Source: Burkholderiales bacterium (lineage in GTDB: Bacteria; Pseudomonadota; Gammaproteobacteria; Burkholderiales; Burkholderiaceae_C). From it: a stretch of 11,190 bases of DNA. The notes under the pieces are model-generated. The model saw nothing but the letters and a program-made list of their open reading frames with translations. It searched no databases and had not been told where the DNA came from. The stretch covers positions 1 through 11,190 of the forward strand of contig CANFYD010000070.1 in NCBI GenBank assembly GCA_947450745.1. The letters are read 5' to 3'. Made by a program: the position numbers and the translations under genes. Below, piece after piece: positions 1-6,351 of this stretch; position 1 is the stretch's first letter, and the number at the start of each line of letters is the position of its first letter.

Positions 1-196
1 CCACCTCCTTGAGGTCTTGAAGCCGGATTTGCGCCACATGGCGCACCGGTTCCAGCACCTGCCGGCCGGCCCGTTTGCGGTAGCGGAAAGCCACCGAACT
101 GCCCCAATCGGGGGCCGCCAACGGTTGGGGCAAAACGGCATCCAGCCGGGTCAGCAGCGCCTCAGCGCGCGCAATCAAATGTTCAAGATCAGCCAT
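1..196 (-). CDS. DUF815-family ATP-binding protein, N-terminal part (cut by window edge)
   Basis: Only the first 65 codons are inside the window. Translation from the ATG at 196 gives MADLEHLIARAEALLTRLDA, then a proline-rich turn, the segment APDWGSSVAFRYRKR, and a basic stretch ending in RLQDLKEV. This opening (a leucine-rich helix, then PDW...AFR-R) is how I remember the DUF815 family of AAA+-like ATPases in betaproteobacteria. The ATPase core with its Walker motifs would lie beyond the left edge. The gene begins 25 bp after the slmA stop on the same strand, so it is probably the last gene of the argB-HAD-slmA run. No strong Shine-Dalgarno sequence is visible. The cellular role of DUF815 is not established. 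The family call rests on the N-terminus alone. Confidence 0.6.
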   Translation of the reverse strand, partial: MADLEHLIARAEALLTRLDAVLPQPLAAPDWGSSVAFRYRKRAGRQVLEPVRHVAQIRLQDLKEV

Positions 197-221
197 GCCA
201 CAGTTTAAGCGGCGCGAATGG

Positions 222-896
222 TCAGGCTGTCAGCAGACGCAGGGCAGCATCGATTTGCTCGGTCGGCATGCGCTTGAAGCCGGAGCGGGCATAGCGCTGC
301 AAACGGCCGATGATAAAGCTGACCAGCACCGAAGCCTGCGCATTCGCATCCACCGTCGGAGTCGTCGAACCGCTGGCCTCGGCGGCGGCGCGCAGCACCT
401 GGCGCAATGCCGATTCAATGCGATCAAAAAACTGGTTCATGCGCAGCACCAGGCGCTCGTTCTCGTGAACCAGCGCATCGCCCACCATCACCCGCGTCAT
501 GCCGGGGTTGCGCTCGCCGAACTGCAACAGCACCGAGACGATTTTCTGCGCCCGCAACTGGCCAGAGACTTCGCGCTCGGTGATTTGATTGACCAGCGTG
601 AAGATGCTGCCCTCGATGAATTCGATCAGGCCTTCGAACATCTGCGCCTTGCTGGCGAAGTGCCGGTACAGAGCGGCCTCGCTGACATCCAGCTTGGCGG
701 CCAGCGCAGCGGTGGTGACACGGTCCGCCCCAGGCTGCTCCAGCATCGCCGCCAGCGTTTGCAGAATCTGCACGCGGCGCTCACCGGGACGCGGACGCTT
801 GCGTGCGACGGCTGCTGCGGCTGCAGCCACGGCAGCCGCAGGCTCAACGGCCGCCACAGCGGTCAGCTCGATCAAATCATTCGCGGAGACTGGCAT
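222..896 (-). CDS. slmA: Nucleoid occlusion factor SlmA (TetR family)
   Basis: A 224-residue TetR-type DNA-binding protein. Family knowledge: SlmA binds specific chromosomal sites and blocks FtsZ ring assembly over the nucleoid, linking chromosome position to division. An alanine-rich, probably disordered N-terminus (about residues 11-31) precedes a basic segment RKRPRPGERR. The helix-turn-helix follows at residues 60-90 (VTTAALAAKLDVSEAALYRH, then FASKAQMFEGL), which is very characteristic of SlmA. The C-terminal half (IEFIEGSIFTLVNQI, ...MTRVMVGDAL, ...FDRIESALRQVLR) is the all-helical dimerisation domain. The frame stays open to a TTG at 926. I prefer the ATG at 896 because it begins the usual MPVSANDL sequence and has AGGT upstream. 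It is longer than E. coli SlmA (198 aa) because of the alanine-rich leader. It lies between the HAD gene and the DUF815 gene. Confidence 0.85.
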   Translation of the reverse strand: MPVSANDLIELTAVAAVEPAAAVAAAAAAVARKRPRPGERRVQILQTLAAMLEQPGADRVTTAALAAKLDVSEAALYRHFASKAQMFEGLIEFIEGSIFTLVNQITEREVSGQLRAQKIVSVLLQFGERNPGMTRVMVGDALVHENERLVLRMNQFFDRIESALRQVLRAAAEASGSTTPTVDANAQASVLVSFIIGRLQRYARSGFKRMPTEQIDAALRLLTA

Positions 897-941
897 CGGG
901 TGGGTACCTGCGGGCGGCAAAAGCAAGCCAAGACATTGGAC

Positions 942-971
942 TTTTCGCGGCCAATTTTGGCACAGCGAAAA
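942..971. promoter_or_regulatory. Two-step palindrome in the slmA leader (possible operator)
   Basis: TTTTCGC at 942-948 is complementary to GCGAAAA at 965-971, and between them GCCAA (950-954) pairs with TTGGC (957-961) around a two-base loop. The structure lies 46 bp upstream of the slmA ATG and 16 bp after the HAD stop codon. On neither strand is it followed by a T-run, so it is not a typical intrinsic terminator. A protein operator or an mRNA processing or stability hairpin is possible; no function can be read directly. Confidence 0.25.
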
Positions 972-986
972 ATGTCGTTCGTCAGC

Positions 987-1688
987 CTACTTCAGCAATG
1001 TGGCCAGCGACGAGACGCGCCGGTCCACGTAGACCGGCCGACGGCGCAACCCATGATGGACTGCTTGCGTGGGCGTTGCCGGCTGCCCTTGCACAGCCTG
1101 GCGCGCCCAGCGCTGCATCCAGACGGTTTGCATGCCGACCCGACGGGCAGACTTTTGATGAATCAGCGTGTCCTCCACCAAGATGCAATCGGCCGGCCTG
1201 AGCTGCATCCGCGCCAGCAGGTGACGAAACATCCGGGCATCGGGCTTGGGCCGCAAATGGCCAAACATACGCATTTGCTCCATCCCGATCACGCCCTCGA
1301 AACAGCGCTCCAGCCGCAAGGCCATCAATACCCGCTGCGCGTAAGCCAGCGGTGCGTTGGTCAGCAAGAACTTGCGCCCCGGCAGTCGCTTGAACGCAGC
1401 CAAGTCATGCGCATGACTGCGGAGTTGCTGCTCCAAGTCCGGCAGCGCGTGCGTTTCGCTCAGAAAATGCGCCGCCTCCACGTCGTGATGCCGCACCAGC
1501 CCCAACAAGGTGGCCCCGTAGCGATGCCAGTACAACGCCCGCAAGCGACTCGCCTCGTCGCGCTCGACGCCCACATGCGTCTCGATGTAGCTGGTCATCG
1601 CCACATTGAGCGCCCCGAACACATGGGCCGACGCGTTGTGCAGCGTGTTGTCGAGATCAAAAAACCAGACCGGCGAGCGAGAGTTCAA
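987..1688 (-). CDS. HAD-superfamily pyrimidine 5'-nucleotidase
   Basis: A 233-residue cytosolic haloacid-dehalogenase-fold phosphatase, of the type that dephosphorylates pyrimidine nucleoside monophosphates. All four HAD motifs are visible: motif I FFDLDNTL (nucleophile Asp11, acid/base Asp13), motif II LLTNAP (Thr110), motif III RPKPD (Lys148) and motif IV VEDTL (Glu172-Asp173, magnesium binding). The helical cap lies in between (about 20-100). The start must be close to motif I. The only usable start is TTG at 1688, because an in-frame stop lies about 16 codons upstream and the next Met is residue 31, past the nucleophile. The ribosome site is weak (GAAAG). The gene sits between argB and slmA on one strand, an order I recall as common in Burkholderiales. 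Here a palindromic repeat separates it from argB. The exact substrate is inferred. Confidence 0.8.
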   Translation of the reverse strand: MNSRSPVWFFDLDNTLHNASAHVFGALNVAMTSYIETHVGVERDEASRLRALYWHRYGATLLGLVRHHDVEAAHFLSETHALPDLEQQLRSHAHDLAAFKRLPGRKFLLTNAPLAYAQRVLMALRLERCFEGVIGMEQMRMFGHLRPKPDARMFRHLLARMQLRPADCILVEDTLIHQKSARRVGMQTVWMQRWARQAVQGQPATPTQAVHHGLRRRPVYVDRRVSSLATLLK

Positions 1689-1735
1689 GCGTTGCTTTCG
1701 GTGGGAATGGTCGGCCTGCCAGCGCGGAGCTCAAA

Positions 1736-1874
1736 GGGTGAGAATTTTTCGTAGCGAGCGGCTGTCAGGCTAGGCGAGAGGAGCGCAGAGACCGGAACGT
1801 ACTTTGGGTACGTGAGGATCACGAGCATCCGACCAACGACGCATGGCGGCCGCGCAGTAGAAAAAGTCTCACCC
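1736..1874. repeat. Palindromic dispersed repeat, copy 1
   Basis: The left end (1736-1750) and right end (1860-1874) are inverted repeats of 15 bp with one mismatch, beginning GGGTGAGA and ending TCTCACCC. The core 1751-1859 matches 7397-7505 without gaps at 105 of 109 bases. Inside, ACGTAC (1797-1802) and GTACGT (1808-1813) form a perfect 6-bp stem around a TTTGG loop, and GGAT...ATCC (1817-1830) forms a second small palindrome. The right end touches the argB stop codon at 1875. The left end is 47 bp before the HAD start codon. No transposase is present. It is best described as a small non-autonomous palindromic element or a structured 3'-UTR module; which of the two cannot be decided here. 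Confidence 0.85.
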
Positions 1875-2807
1875 TCAGTGAGATCTGATCATCGTTCCGT
1901 AGGCTTGATCACTGAGTATTTCCAGCAGCATCGCGTGGGGCACGCGGCCGTCGATGATGTGGACGGCGTTGACACCGCTGCGGGCGGCTTCGAGCGCCGA
2001 GGCGATTTTGGGCAGCATGCCGCCGGACAAGGTGCCGTCAGCAAACAGCGCGTCGATCTCGCGGGCGCTCAGGTCGGTCAGCAAGTTGCCGGCCTTGTCC
2101 AGCACGCCCGGCGTGTTGGTCAACAGCACCAATTTTTCAGCCTTCAACACCTCGGCCAGCTTGCCGGCCACCACATCGGCGTTGATGTTGTAGCTCTCGT
2201 TGTGTTCGCCAAAACCGATCGGGCTGATGACGGGAATGAACTGATCATCCTGCAAGGCCTTGACCACGCTGGGGTCGATGGAGACGATGTCGCCGACCAG
2301 CCCCACGTCGTGCTCCTTGGTCGGGTCGTCACGGTCGATCAGCTTCAATTTGCGCGCTCGGATCATGCCGCCGTCGCGCCCGGTCAAACCGACCGCCTTG
2401 CCGCCGGCGACATTGATCAGGCCGACGATGTCTTGCTGCACCTGCCCGGCCAACACCCATTCGACGACTTCCATCGTTTCTTCGTCGGTGACGCGCATGC
2501 CCTGGATGAACTGCCCCTTTTTGCCCAAACGGCTCAGCGCGCCTTCAATTTGCGGCCCACCGCCGTGCACCACCACCGGGTTCAGCCCGACCAATTTGAG
2601 CAGCACCACATCTTCGGCAAAGTCCTGTTGCAAGGCCGGGTCGGTCATCGCGTTGCCGCCGTACTTGATGACGATGGTCTTGCCATGAAACTTGCGGATG
2701 TAGGGCAGCGCTTGCGAGAGGATTTCTGCCTTTTCTCGCGGCGCGATATGCGACACATCGGTGCTGATCGAGGGGCTGGTGGGGGCTGCAACGGGGTCGG
2801 GATTCAT
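1875..2807 (-). CDS. argB: Acetylglutamate kinase ArgB
   Basis: A 310-residue cytosolic amino-acid kinase that phosphorylates N-acetylglutamate with ATP, the second step of arginine synthesis. Visible signatures are VIKYGGNAM (residues 46-54, ATP and substrate glycine loop), VVHGGGPQI (79-87, acetylglutamate binding), the NADVVAGKLAE segment and the following LVLLTNTPGVLD nucleotide-binding strand. The C-terminus ends in GTMIRSH, usual for this group. The roughly 35 residues before the kinase core resemble the N-terminal helix of arginine-inhibitable hexameric enzymes, so feedback inhibition by arginine is likely (inference). An in-frame GTG at 2855 would add 16 residues. I choose the ATG at 2807 because CAGGA lies just upstream and homologous proteins start here. 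It is first in the argB-HAD-slmA run. Confidence 0.95.
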   Translation of the reverse strand: MNPDPVAAPTSPSISTDVSHIAPREKAEILSQALPYIRKFHGKTIVIKYGGNAMTDPALQQDFAEDVVLLKLVGLNPVVVHGGGPQIEGALSRLGKKGQFIQGMRVTDEETMEVVEWVLAGQVQQDIVGLINVAGGKAVGLTGRDGGMIRARKLKLIDRDDPTKEHDVGLVGDIVSIDPSVVKALQDDQFIPVISPIGFGEHNESYNINADVVAGKLAEVLKAEKLVLLTNTPGVLDKAGNLLTDLSAREIDALFADGTLSGGMLPKIASALEAARSGVNAVHIIDGRVPHAMLLEILSDQAYGTMIRSH

Positions 2808-2839
2808 GGCGTCCTGGGCTGGATAAACGGTGACTCGGC

Positions 2840-2868
2840 ATTGTAGGGTCGGCACCTGTTCGGCTCAG
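2840..2868 (-). promoter_or_regulatory. Candidate argB promoter
   Basis: Reading the minus strand, TACAAT (complement of 2840-2845) is one base away from the consensus -10 box. It would start transcription about 25-30 bp before the argB ATG at 2807. The matching -35 position, 17 bp further upstream, reads CTGAGC and matches only three consensus bases. This is a weak sigma-70-type prediction, supported mainly by the good -10 and its distance. Confidence 0.3.
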
Positions 2869-3023
2869 TTTGGCTCGATTCAGCCCCGCCAAAGGCATTC
2901 CGCCCGCAGTGCTCAGCCGGTGCTGGGCGCCCCACAATCGCACTCCATGCAAGCACCAGACTTCATCCGCAAATGGGGGCTGGAAAGCTTCCGCCTCCGC
3001 GAAGATGACCAATCGAATTCGAC

Positions 3024-4127
3024 ATGAGCACGCTCACCCTCACCACCCTGCGCCGCTACGCGGTTACACGCAGCCTGTTCACCCCCACCACCTTGCCCGC
3101 CGCGATCAAGCGGCTCGGCTTTGTGCAGGCCGACCCGCTGCGTGCGCCGGCGCGCGCACAGGACCTGATCCTGCGGCACCGCGTCAAGAGCTATGTCGCC
3201 GGCGATCTGGAGCGGCGCTACGCCAAGCTGGCGGTCGAGGAGGACTGCTTCGTCAACTACGGCTTTGTGCCGCGCGAGATGCTGGCGCTGCTGCATCCGC
3301 GCAGCCATTTCAAACGCACATGGGACGCCGAAACGGCAGCGCGCGCCGACGAGTTGCTGGCCTTCATCCGCGCCCGGCGCGAGACGCGCTCCAAGGACGT
3401 GCTGGCCGCCTTCAGCCACCACGGCCGCACGACCGGTTACTGGGGGGAGGACGCCAACGCCAGCACCCATCTGCTCGACGGCCTGCACTACCGGGGCCAT
3501 TTGCGAGTGCTGCGCCGCGAGGCCGGGACGCGGGTGTACGCCGCCGTCGAGCACGCGCCGGTCGATCAAAGCCCCGCTGCGCAGCGCCAGCGCGCCGAGG
3601 CGCTGCTGGACATCGTCGTCAACTTGTATGCACCCTTGCCAGCAGCCAGCCTAGGCTACCTGACCAGCTTGCTGGGCTACGGCGCGCCGCAGTTGAAAAG
3701 CCATCGCGCCGACCTCGTCAAGGCGGCCACCACCCGTTACGCACACGCCGAGGTGGACGGCCAGCACTGGTTCTGGCCGGCCGACGAGAAACCGCTCTCG
3801 AAACGCTATCAACGCGACACGCCCGACGCCGCGCTGCGCCTGTTGGCCCCCTTCGACCCCATCGTCTGGGACCGCCGGCGCTTCGAGTTGTTCTGGGGCT
3901 GGGCCTATCGGTTCGAGGCCTACACGCCCGCCAGCAAACGCAAAATGGGGCATTACGCCCTGCCCTTGCTGTGGGGTGATGAGGTGATCGGCTGGGCGAA
4001 CGTGCGGGTGCTGGGCGGCTCTTTGCAGCACGAGTTGGGCTTCATCGGCGCCCGGCCCGGTGGCGTGGCCTTCGAGCGGGCGCTGGACGAGGAACTCCAG
4101 CGAATGGGGCAATTTCTGGGGCTTTAG
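3024..4127 (+). CDS. YcaQ/AlkX-type DNA glycosylase (winged-helix HTH_42 family)
   Basis: A 367-residue protein of the YcaQ/AlkZ superfamily, built of winged-helix modules. Characterised members remove bulky alkylated bases and unhook DNA interstrand cross-links. The catalytic QxD motif of the YcaQ branch is at residues 35-37 (FVQADPLR), rather than the QxQ of the AlkZ branch. Further family marks are SYVAGDLERRYAKLAVEEDC (57-76) and the C-terminal block from LLAPFDPIVWDRRR (273-286) through the aromatic FELFWGWAYRFEAYTPASKR to HYALPLLWGD (310-319). The length is near that of E. coli YcaQ (about 410 aa) but somewhat shorter. It is transcribed divergently from argB. The ATG at 3024 has only a poor ribosome site, but it overlaps the stop of a possible 26-codon ORF as ATGA. 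I am confident of the family and less so of the activity in vivo. Confidence 0.85.
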   Translation: MSTLTLTTLRRYAVTRSLFTPTTLPAAIKRLGFVQADPLRAPARAQDLILRHRVKSYVAGDLERRYAKLAVEEDCFVNYGFVPREMLALLHPRSHFKRTWDAETAARADELLAFIRARRETRSKDVLAAFSHHGRTTGYWGEDANASTHLLDGLHYRGHLRVLRREAGTRVYAAVEHAPVDQSPAAQRQRAEALLDIVVNLYAPLPAASLGYLTSLLGYGAPQLKSHRADLVKAATTRYAHAEVDGQHWFWPADEKPLSKRYQRDTPDAALRLLAPFDPIVWDRRRFELFWGWAYRFEAYTPASKRKMGHYALPLLWGDEVIGWANVRVLGGSLQHELGFIGARPGGVAFERALDEELQRMGQFLGL

Positions 4128-4148
4128 CCGCCCCAATCTTCTTGAGCT

Positions 4149-4163
4149 GTAGCGAAAGGCTAC
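4149..4163. terminator. Short hairpin between two converging genes (weak terminator candidate)
   Basis: GTAGC (4149-4153) and GCTAC (4159-4163) pair perfectly around GAAAG. They lie in the 40-bp gap between the glycosylase stop (4127) and the stop of the converging DUF533 gene (4168). There is no T-run on either side, so efficiency as an intrinsic terminator is doubtful. Position is the main support. Confidence 0.25.
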
Positions 4164-4167
4164 CCGT

Positions 4168-4881
4168 TCACACCGCGGTGGCCTGCGCCTCCAGCTCGGC
4201 CTTCAAGCCCGCCGGCAAACGCAGTTGCTGGGCCAGCTCGTCCAGATAAGCCCGCTCCATGAAACTGGTTTCATCGGCAATCAGCAGGCTGGCCAGATAC
4301 ATCTCGGCGGCCAGTTCAGGCGTGCTGGCGGCGCGCGCCACTTCGGCGGGGTCGAGCGGGCGCCTCAGTTGATCCTCGTACCAGCGGCGCAGCACCGGGT
4401 CGGCCTCCAGTCGGCTCAATTCCGCCTCGACCAAGCCCCGCTCGCGCTCGTCCAAATGACCGTCGGCCTTGGCCGCCGCGATCATGGCCAGCAGCAGCGC
4501 CTGACTGTGCTGCTCGGCGCTTGGTGCCGGCAGCAACTCGACCGGACGGGGCGTCAGCAGCGGCGCGCCCGCTGGAGCCGCTGGCTGAGCTGCGGCGCCC
4601 TGCTCGGCAGCTTGCTGCGCTTGCCAGGCATTGAAGGCCTTGAAGGCGACCGCGCCCAGCGCCGCCAAACTGCCGTATTTGAGCGCCTTGCCGCCAAAAC
4701 TGCGGCCTCGTTTGCTGCCCAGCAGCAGACCCAGCGCGCTGCCAGCGGCGGCACCGCCACCGATTTGGCCCCAATTGGGCGAGGAGGATTTTCCGGCTGT
4801 GGCGGAGCCTCCCGGCCCGTTGCCGCCCAACAGCGACATACCGGACTTGAGCAATTGCTCCAACATTGATTGCGCACTCAT
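4168..4881 (-). CDS. DUF533 / TerB-like protein, YebE family
   Basis: A 237-residue protein with three parts. A short N-terminal helix (MSAQSMLEQLLKSGMSLLGG) comes first. A glycine/alanine-rich hydrophobic section at residues 40-82 (GGGAAAGSALGLLLGSKRGR ... GSLAALGAVAFKAF) could insert in or associate with the inner membrane. After an Ala/Pro linker comes a helical TerB-like domain from about 125 (AMIAAAKADGHLDERER) to 236, including EMYLASLLIADETSFMER. This matches the DUF533 family of E. coli YebE, whose molecular role is unknown; yebE there belongs to the envelope-stress (Cpx) regulon. The start at 4881 has a good ribosome site (AAGGAAAG). The gene follows htpX by 46 bp on the same strand, so the two are probably co-transcribed and may share an envelope quality-control role (inference). 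Confidence 0.8.
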   Translation of the reverse strand: MSAQSMLEQLLKSGMSLLGGNGPGGSATAGKSSSPNWGQIGGGAAAGSALGLLLGSKRGRSFGGKALKYGSLAALGAVAFKAFNAWQAQQAAEQGAAAQPAAPAGAPLLTPRPVELLPAPSAEQHSQALLLAMIAAAKADGHLDERERGLVEAELSRLEADPVLRRWYEDQLRRPLDPAEVARAASTPELAAEMYLASLLIADETSFMERAYLDELAQQLRLPAGLKAELEAQATAV

Positions 4882-4927
4882 GCGGCTTTCCTTTGCAGAT
4901 TTTTTATTGATTCACAGGGACACGAGT

Positions 4928-5803
4928 TCACGAAGCTTGACGCAAGCGCTCGATCCGCTGCTCCATCGGAGGATGGCTGGAAAACAGAGCCATCAGGCTG
5001 CTCGGGCGCGAGTTGATGCCCATCGCCTGCATCGCCTTGGGCATCTCGCCCGGCTCCAAGCCACCCAAGCGCGCCAGCGCATTCATCATCGGTTGCTTGC
5101 GGCCCATCAATTGCGCGGCACCGGCATCGGCGCGGAACTCGCGCTGGCGCGAGAACCAGGCCACCACCATCGCGGCACCGACGCCGAGCAGGATGTCCAT
5201 CGCAATCGTCGTGACGTAATAGCCAATGCCCGGGCCATCGTTCTGATTGCGCAGCACCACCTTGTCGACAAAATAGCCGACGACGCGGGAGATGAACACG
5301 ACGAAGGTGTTCATCACGCCTTGAATCAACGCCATCGTGACCATGTCGCCATTGGCGACGTGGGCAACTTCATGACCGATCACCGCCTCGACTTCCTCGC
5401 GCGTCATCGACTGCAGCAGGCCGGTGGACACCGCCACCAGGGCCGAATTCTTGAACGCACCGGTGGCAAAGGCGTTCGGCTCGCCTTCGTAAATGCCGAC
5501 CTCGGGCATCTTGATACCGGCCTTGGCGGCAAAGCGCTCGACCGTGGTGACCAGCCAGATGTGGGTGGTGTCGTTGGAGTCGTTGATGACCTGCAGCTTG
5601 GTCGTCCACTTGGCCATCGGCTTGCTGATCAACAGCGAGATGAAGGCGCCGCCAAAGCCCATCACCAGCGCAAAGCCCAGCAGCGAGGTCAGGTCCAGGC
5701 CGTTGGCGGTGAGAAAGCGGTTCAAGCCGAGCACGTTCACCGCCAGGCCGAGCACCAGCATCACGCCCAGATTGGTCAACAGGAATAAAACAATTCTTTT
5801 CAT
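4928..5803 (-). CDS. htpX: Membrane zinc metalloprotease HtpX
   Basis: A 291-residue inner-membrane M48-family protease that cuts misfolded membrane proteins, acting alongside FtsH. Two N-terminal membrane helices (residues 4-27 and 39-60) come first, with two further hydrophobic segments (about 155-180 and 195-217). The zinc site is complete: HEVAH at 144-148 gives His144, the catalytic Glu145 and His148, and the third ligand is Glu222 in REFRADAGAAQLM. The protein ends with the usual SSHPPMEQRIERLR. Length and order match E. coli HtpX (293 aa) well. The ATG at 5803 has AGAGG seven bases upstream. It is followed by the YebE-like gene and preceded by a small membrane protein gene on the same strand, with a triplicated 8-bp repeat in the 68-bp spacer. 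Confidence 0.96.
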   Translation of the reverse strand: MKRIVLFLLTNLGVMLVLGLAVNVLGLNRFLTANGLDLTSLLGFALVMGFGGAFISLLISKPMAKWTTKLQVINDSNDTTHIWLVTTVERFAAKAGIKMPEVGIYEGEPNAFATGAFKNSALVAVSTGLLQSMTREEVEAVIGHEVAHVANGDMVTMALIQGVMNTFVVFISRVVGYFVDKVVLRNQNDGPGIGYYVTTIAMDILLGVGAAMVVAWFSRQREFRADAGAAQLMGRKQPMMNALARLGGLEPGEMPKAMQAMGINSRPSSLMALFSSHPPMEQRIERLRQAS

Positions 5804-5848
5804 GGGAAAACCTCTAAATAAGTTGCGTCAGTAGGGCGATTGATTGAT

Positions 5849-5874
5849 CAGACGTTCAGACGTTCAGACGTTCA
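5849..5874. repeat. 8-bp tandem repeat, three copies, upstream of htpX
   Basis: CAGACGTT occurs three times in perfect tandem at 5849-5872, followed by CA. On the minus strand this is TGAACGTC repeated, and the first TGA is the stop codon of the membrane protein gene at 5872. Each unit adds another TGA. The units fill the space where an htpX promoter could lie: GTTCAA (5870-5875) and ATCAGA (5847-5852) are the complements of TTGAAC and TCTGAT, exactly 17 bp apart. Copy-number change by slippage is possible. Confidence 0.8.
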
Positions 5875-6294
5875 AAAGGCTGTGGCTTGAACTGGGGTCG
5901 ATGATTGCCGAAAGGTCGGCGACAAGCGCCGCTTGACGACACGAATCATCAGCGTTGCGGCAACTCCCAGTGCCAGCAGCATCAAGCCGCCCACCGCCCA
6001 CAGTACCCAAATCAGCGGAGCAGCCCAAGCCACCAAGCCGGGCGCCACAGCCAGCAGATAGTCGAAAAACGGAGCAAAGGCGGCCAGAGTGGCCGTCCAG
6101 GACGCTTGCGCGTCAACCGGCAGCCAAAATGCCAACCATTCCGGCACGCCCAGCGCCACCACCTGACCCGGCAAGCCGGCCAGCCCGCCCGCTTGCGCCA
6201 CCGACCAAGCCGCCAGCGCATGCAACGCCCAAGCCGCGCCCGACCACAGTGCCATCAGCACCGCCAGCAGCAACCAAGTTATCGCGTAAAACAT
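5872..6294 (-). CDS. Small hydrophobic inner-membrane protein, function unknown
   Basis: A 140-residue hydrophobic protein. The N-terminus MFYAITWLLLAVLMALWSGA starts a membrane helix (about 3-30). A Trp/Pro-containing loop around PEWLAFWLPVDAQASW (51-66) follows. A second hydrophobic region runs from about 72 to 118 (LLAVAPGLVAW, APLIWVLWAVGGLMLLALGV), probably one or two helices. The end is cationic (RVVKRRLSP) and likely cytosolic. I do not recognise a named family. The frame is open to a GTG at 6375, but the ATG at 6294 is chosen because AAGGAAG lies six bases upstream and hydrophobic sequence begins at once. It is divergent from the NhaR-like gene and 68 bp upstream of htpX, so it may be an NhaR target, part of an htpX operon, or both. 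Confidence 0.75.
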   Translation of the reverse strand: MFYAITWLLLAVLMALWSGAAWALHALAAWSVAQAGGLAGLPGQVVALGVPEWLAFWLPVDAQASWTATLAAFAPFFDYLLAVAPGLVAWAAPLIWVLWAVGGLMLLALGVAATLMIRVVKRRLSPTFRQSSTPVQATAF

Positions 6295-6323
6295 AAATCT
6301 TCCTTTGCAGTCAACATTGACTC

Positions 6324-6351
6324 GATCATCAGCCCTTTGAAGCTTCTGATC
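6324..6351. promoter_or_regulatory. Candidate LysR-type operator in divergent intergenic region
   Basis: GATCA (6324-6328) and TGATC (6347-6351) form an interrupted dyad with ATCAG (6328-6332) and CTGAT (6346-6350) nested in it. It lies in the 108-bp gap between the LysR regulator start (6403) and the membrane protein start (6294). LysR regulators usually bind interrupted dyads in such divergent regions, so position favours an operator. The base pattern alone is weak evidence. Confidence 0.3.

Noticed and set aside
195..1754. Long plus-strand open frame (519 codons) across slmA and the HAD gene
   Set aside because: It is antisense to two genes with clear family motifs, shows no recognisable domain and has the low-complexity Gln/His/Arg-rich content typical of the reverse strand of GC-rich genes.
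1773..1847. Conserved 24-codon minus-strand ORF inside both repeat copies (MRRWSDARDPHVP...)
   Set aside because: It is open in both copies, but three of the four base changes alter amino acids, there is no ribosome site, and it lies over the stems. The structure explains the conservation better than a peptide.
1812..2846. Plus-strand open frame antisense to argB
   Set aside because: argB is unmistakable on the other strand; the antisense frame is His/Asp/Gln-rich and has no domain. The same applies to the long plus-strand frames at 7534-8529 and 8876-9916.
2808..2855. N-terminal extension of ArgB from GTG at 2855
   Set aside because: The ATG at 2807 has a good ribosome site and the usual protein start. 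The -10-like TACAAT would lie inside the extension.
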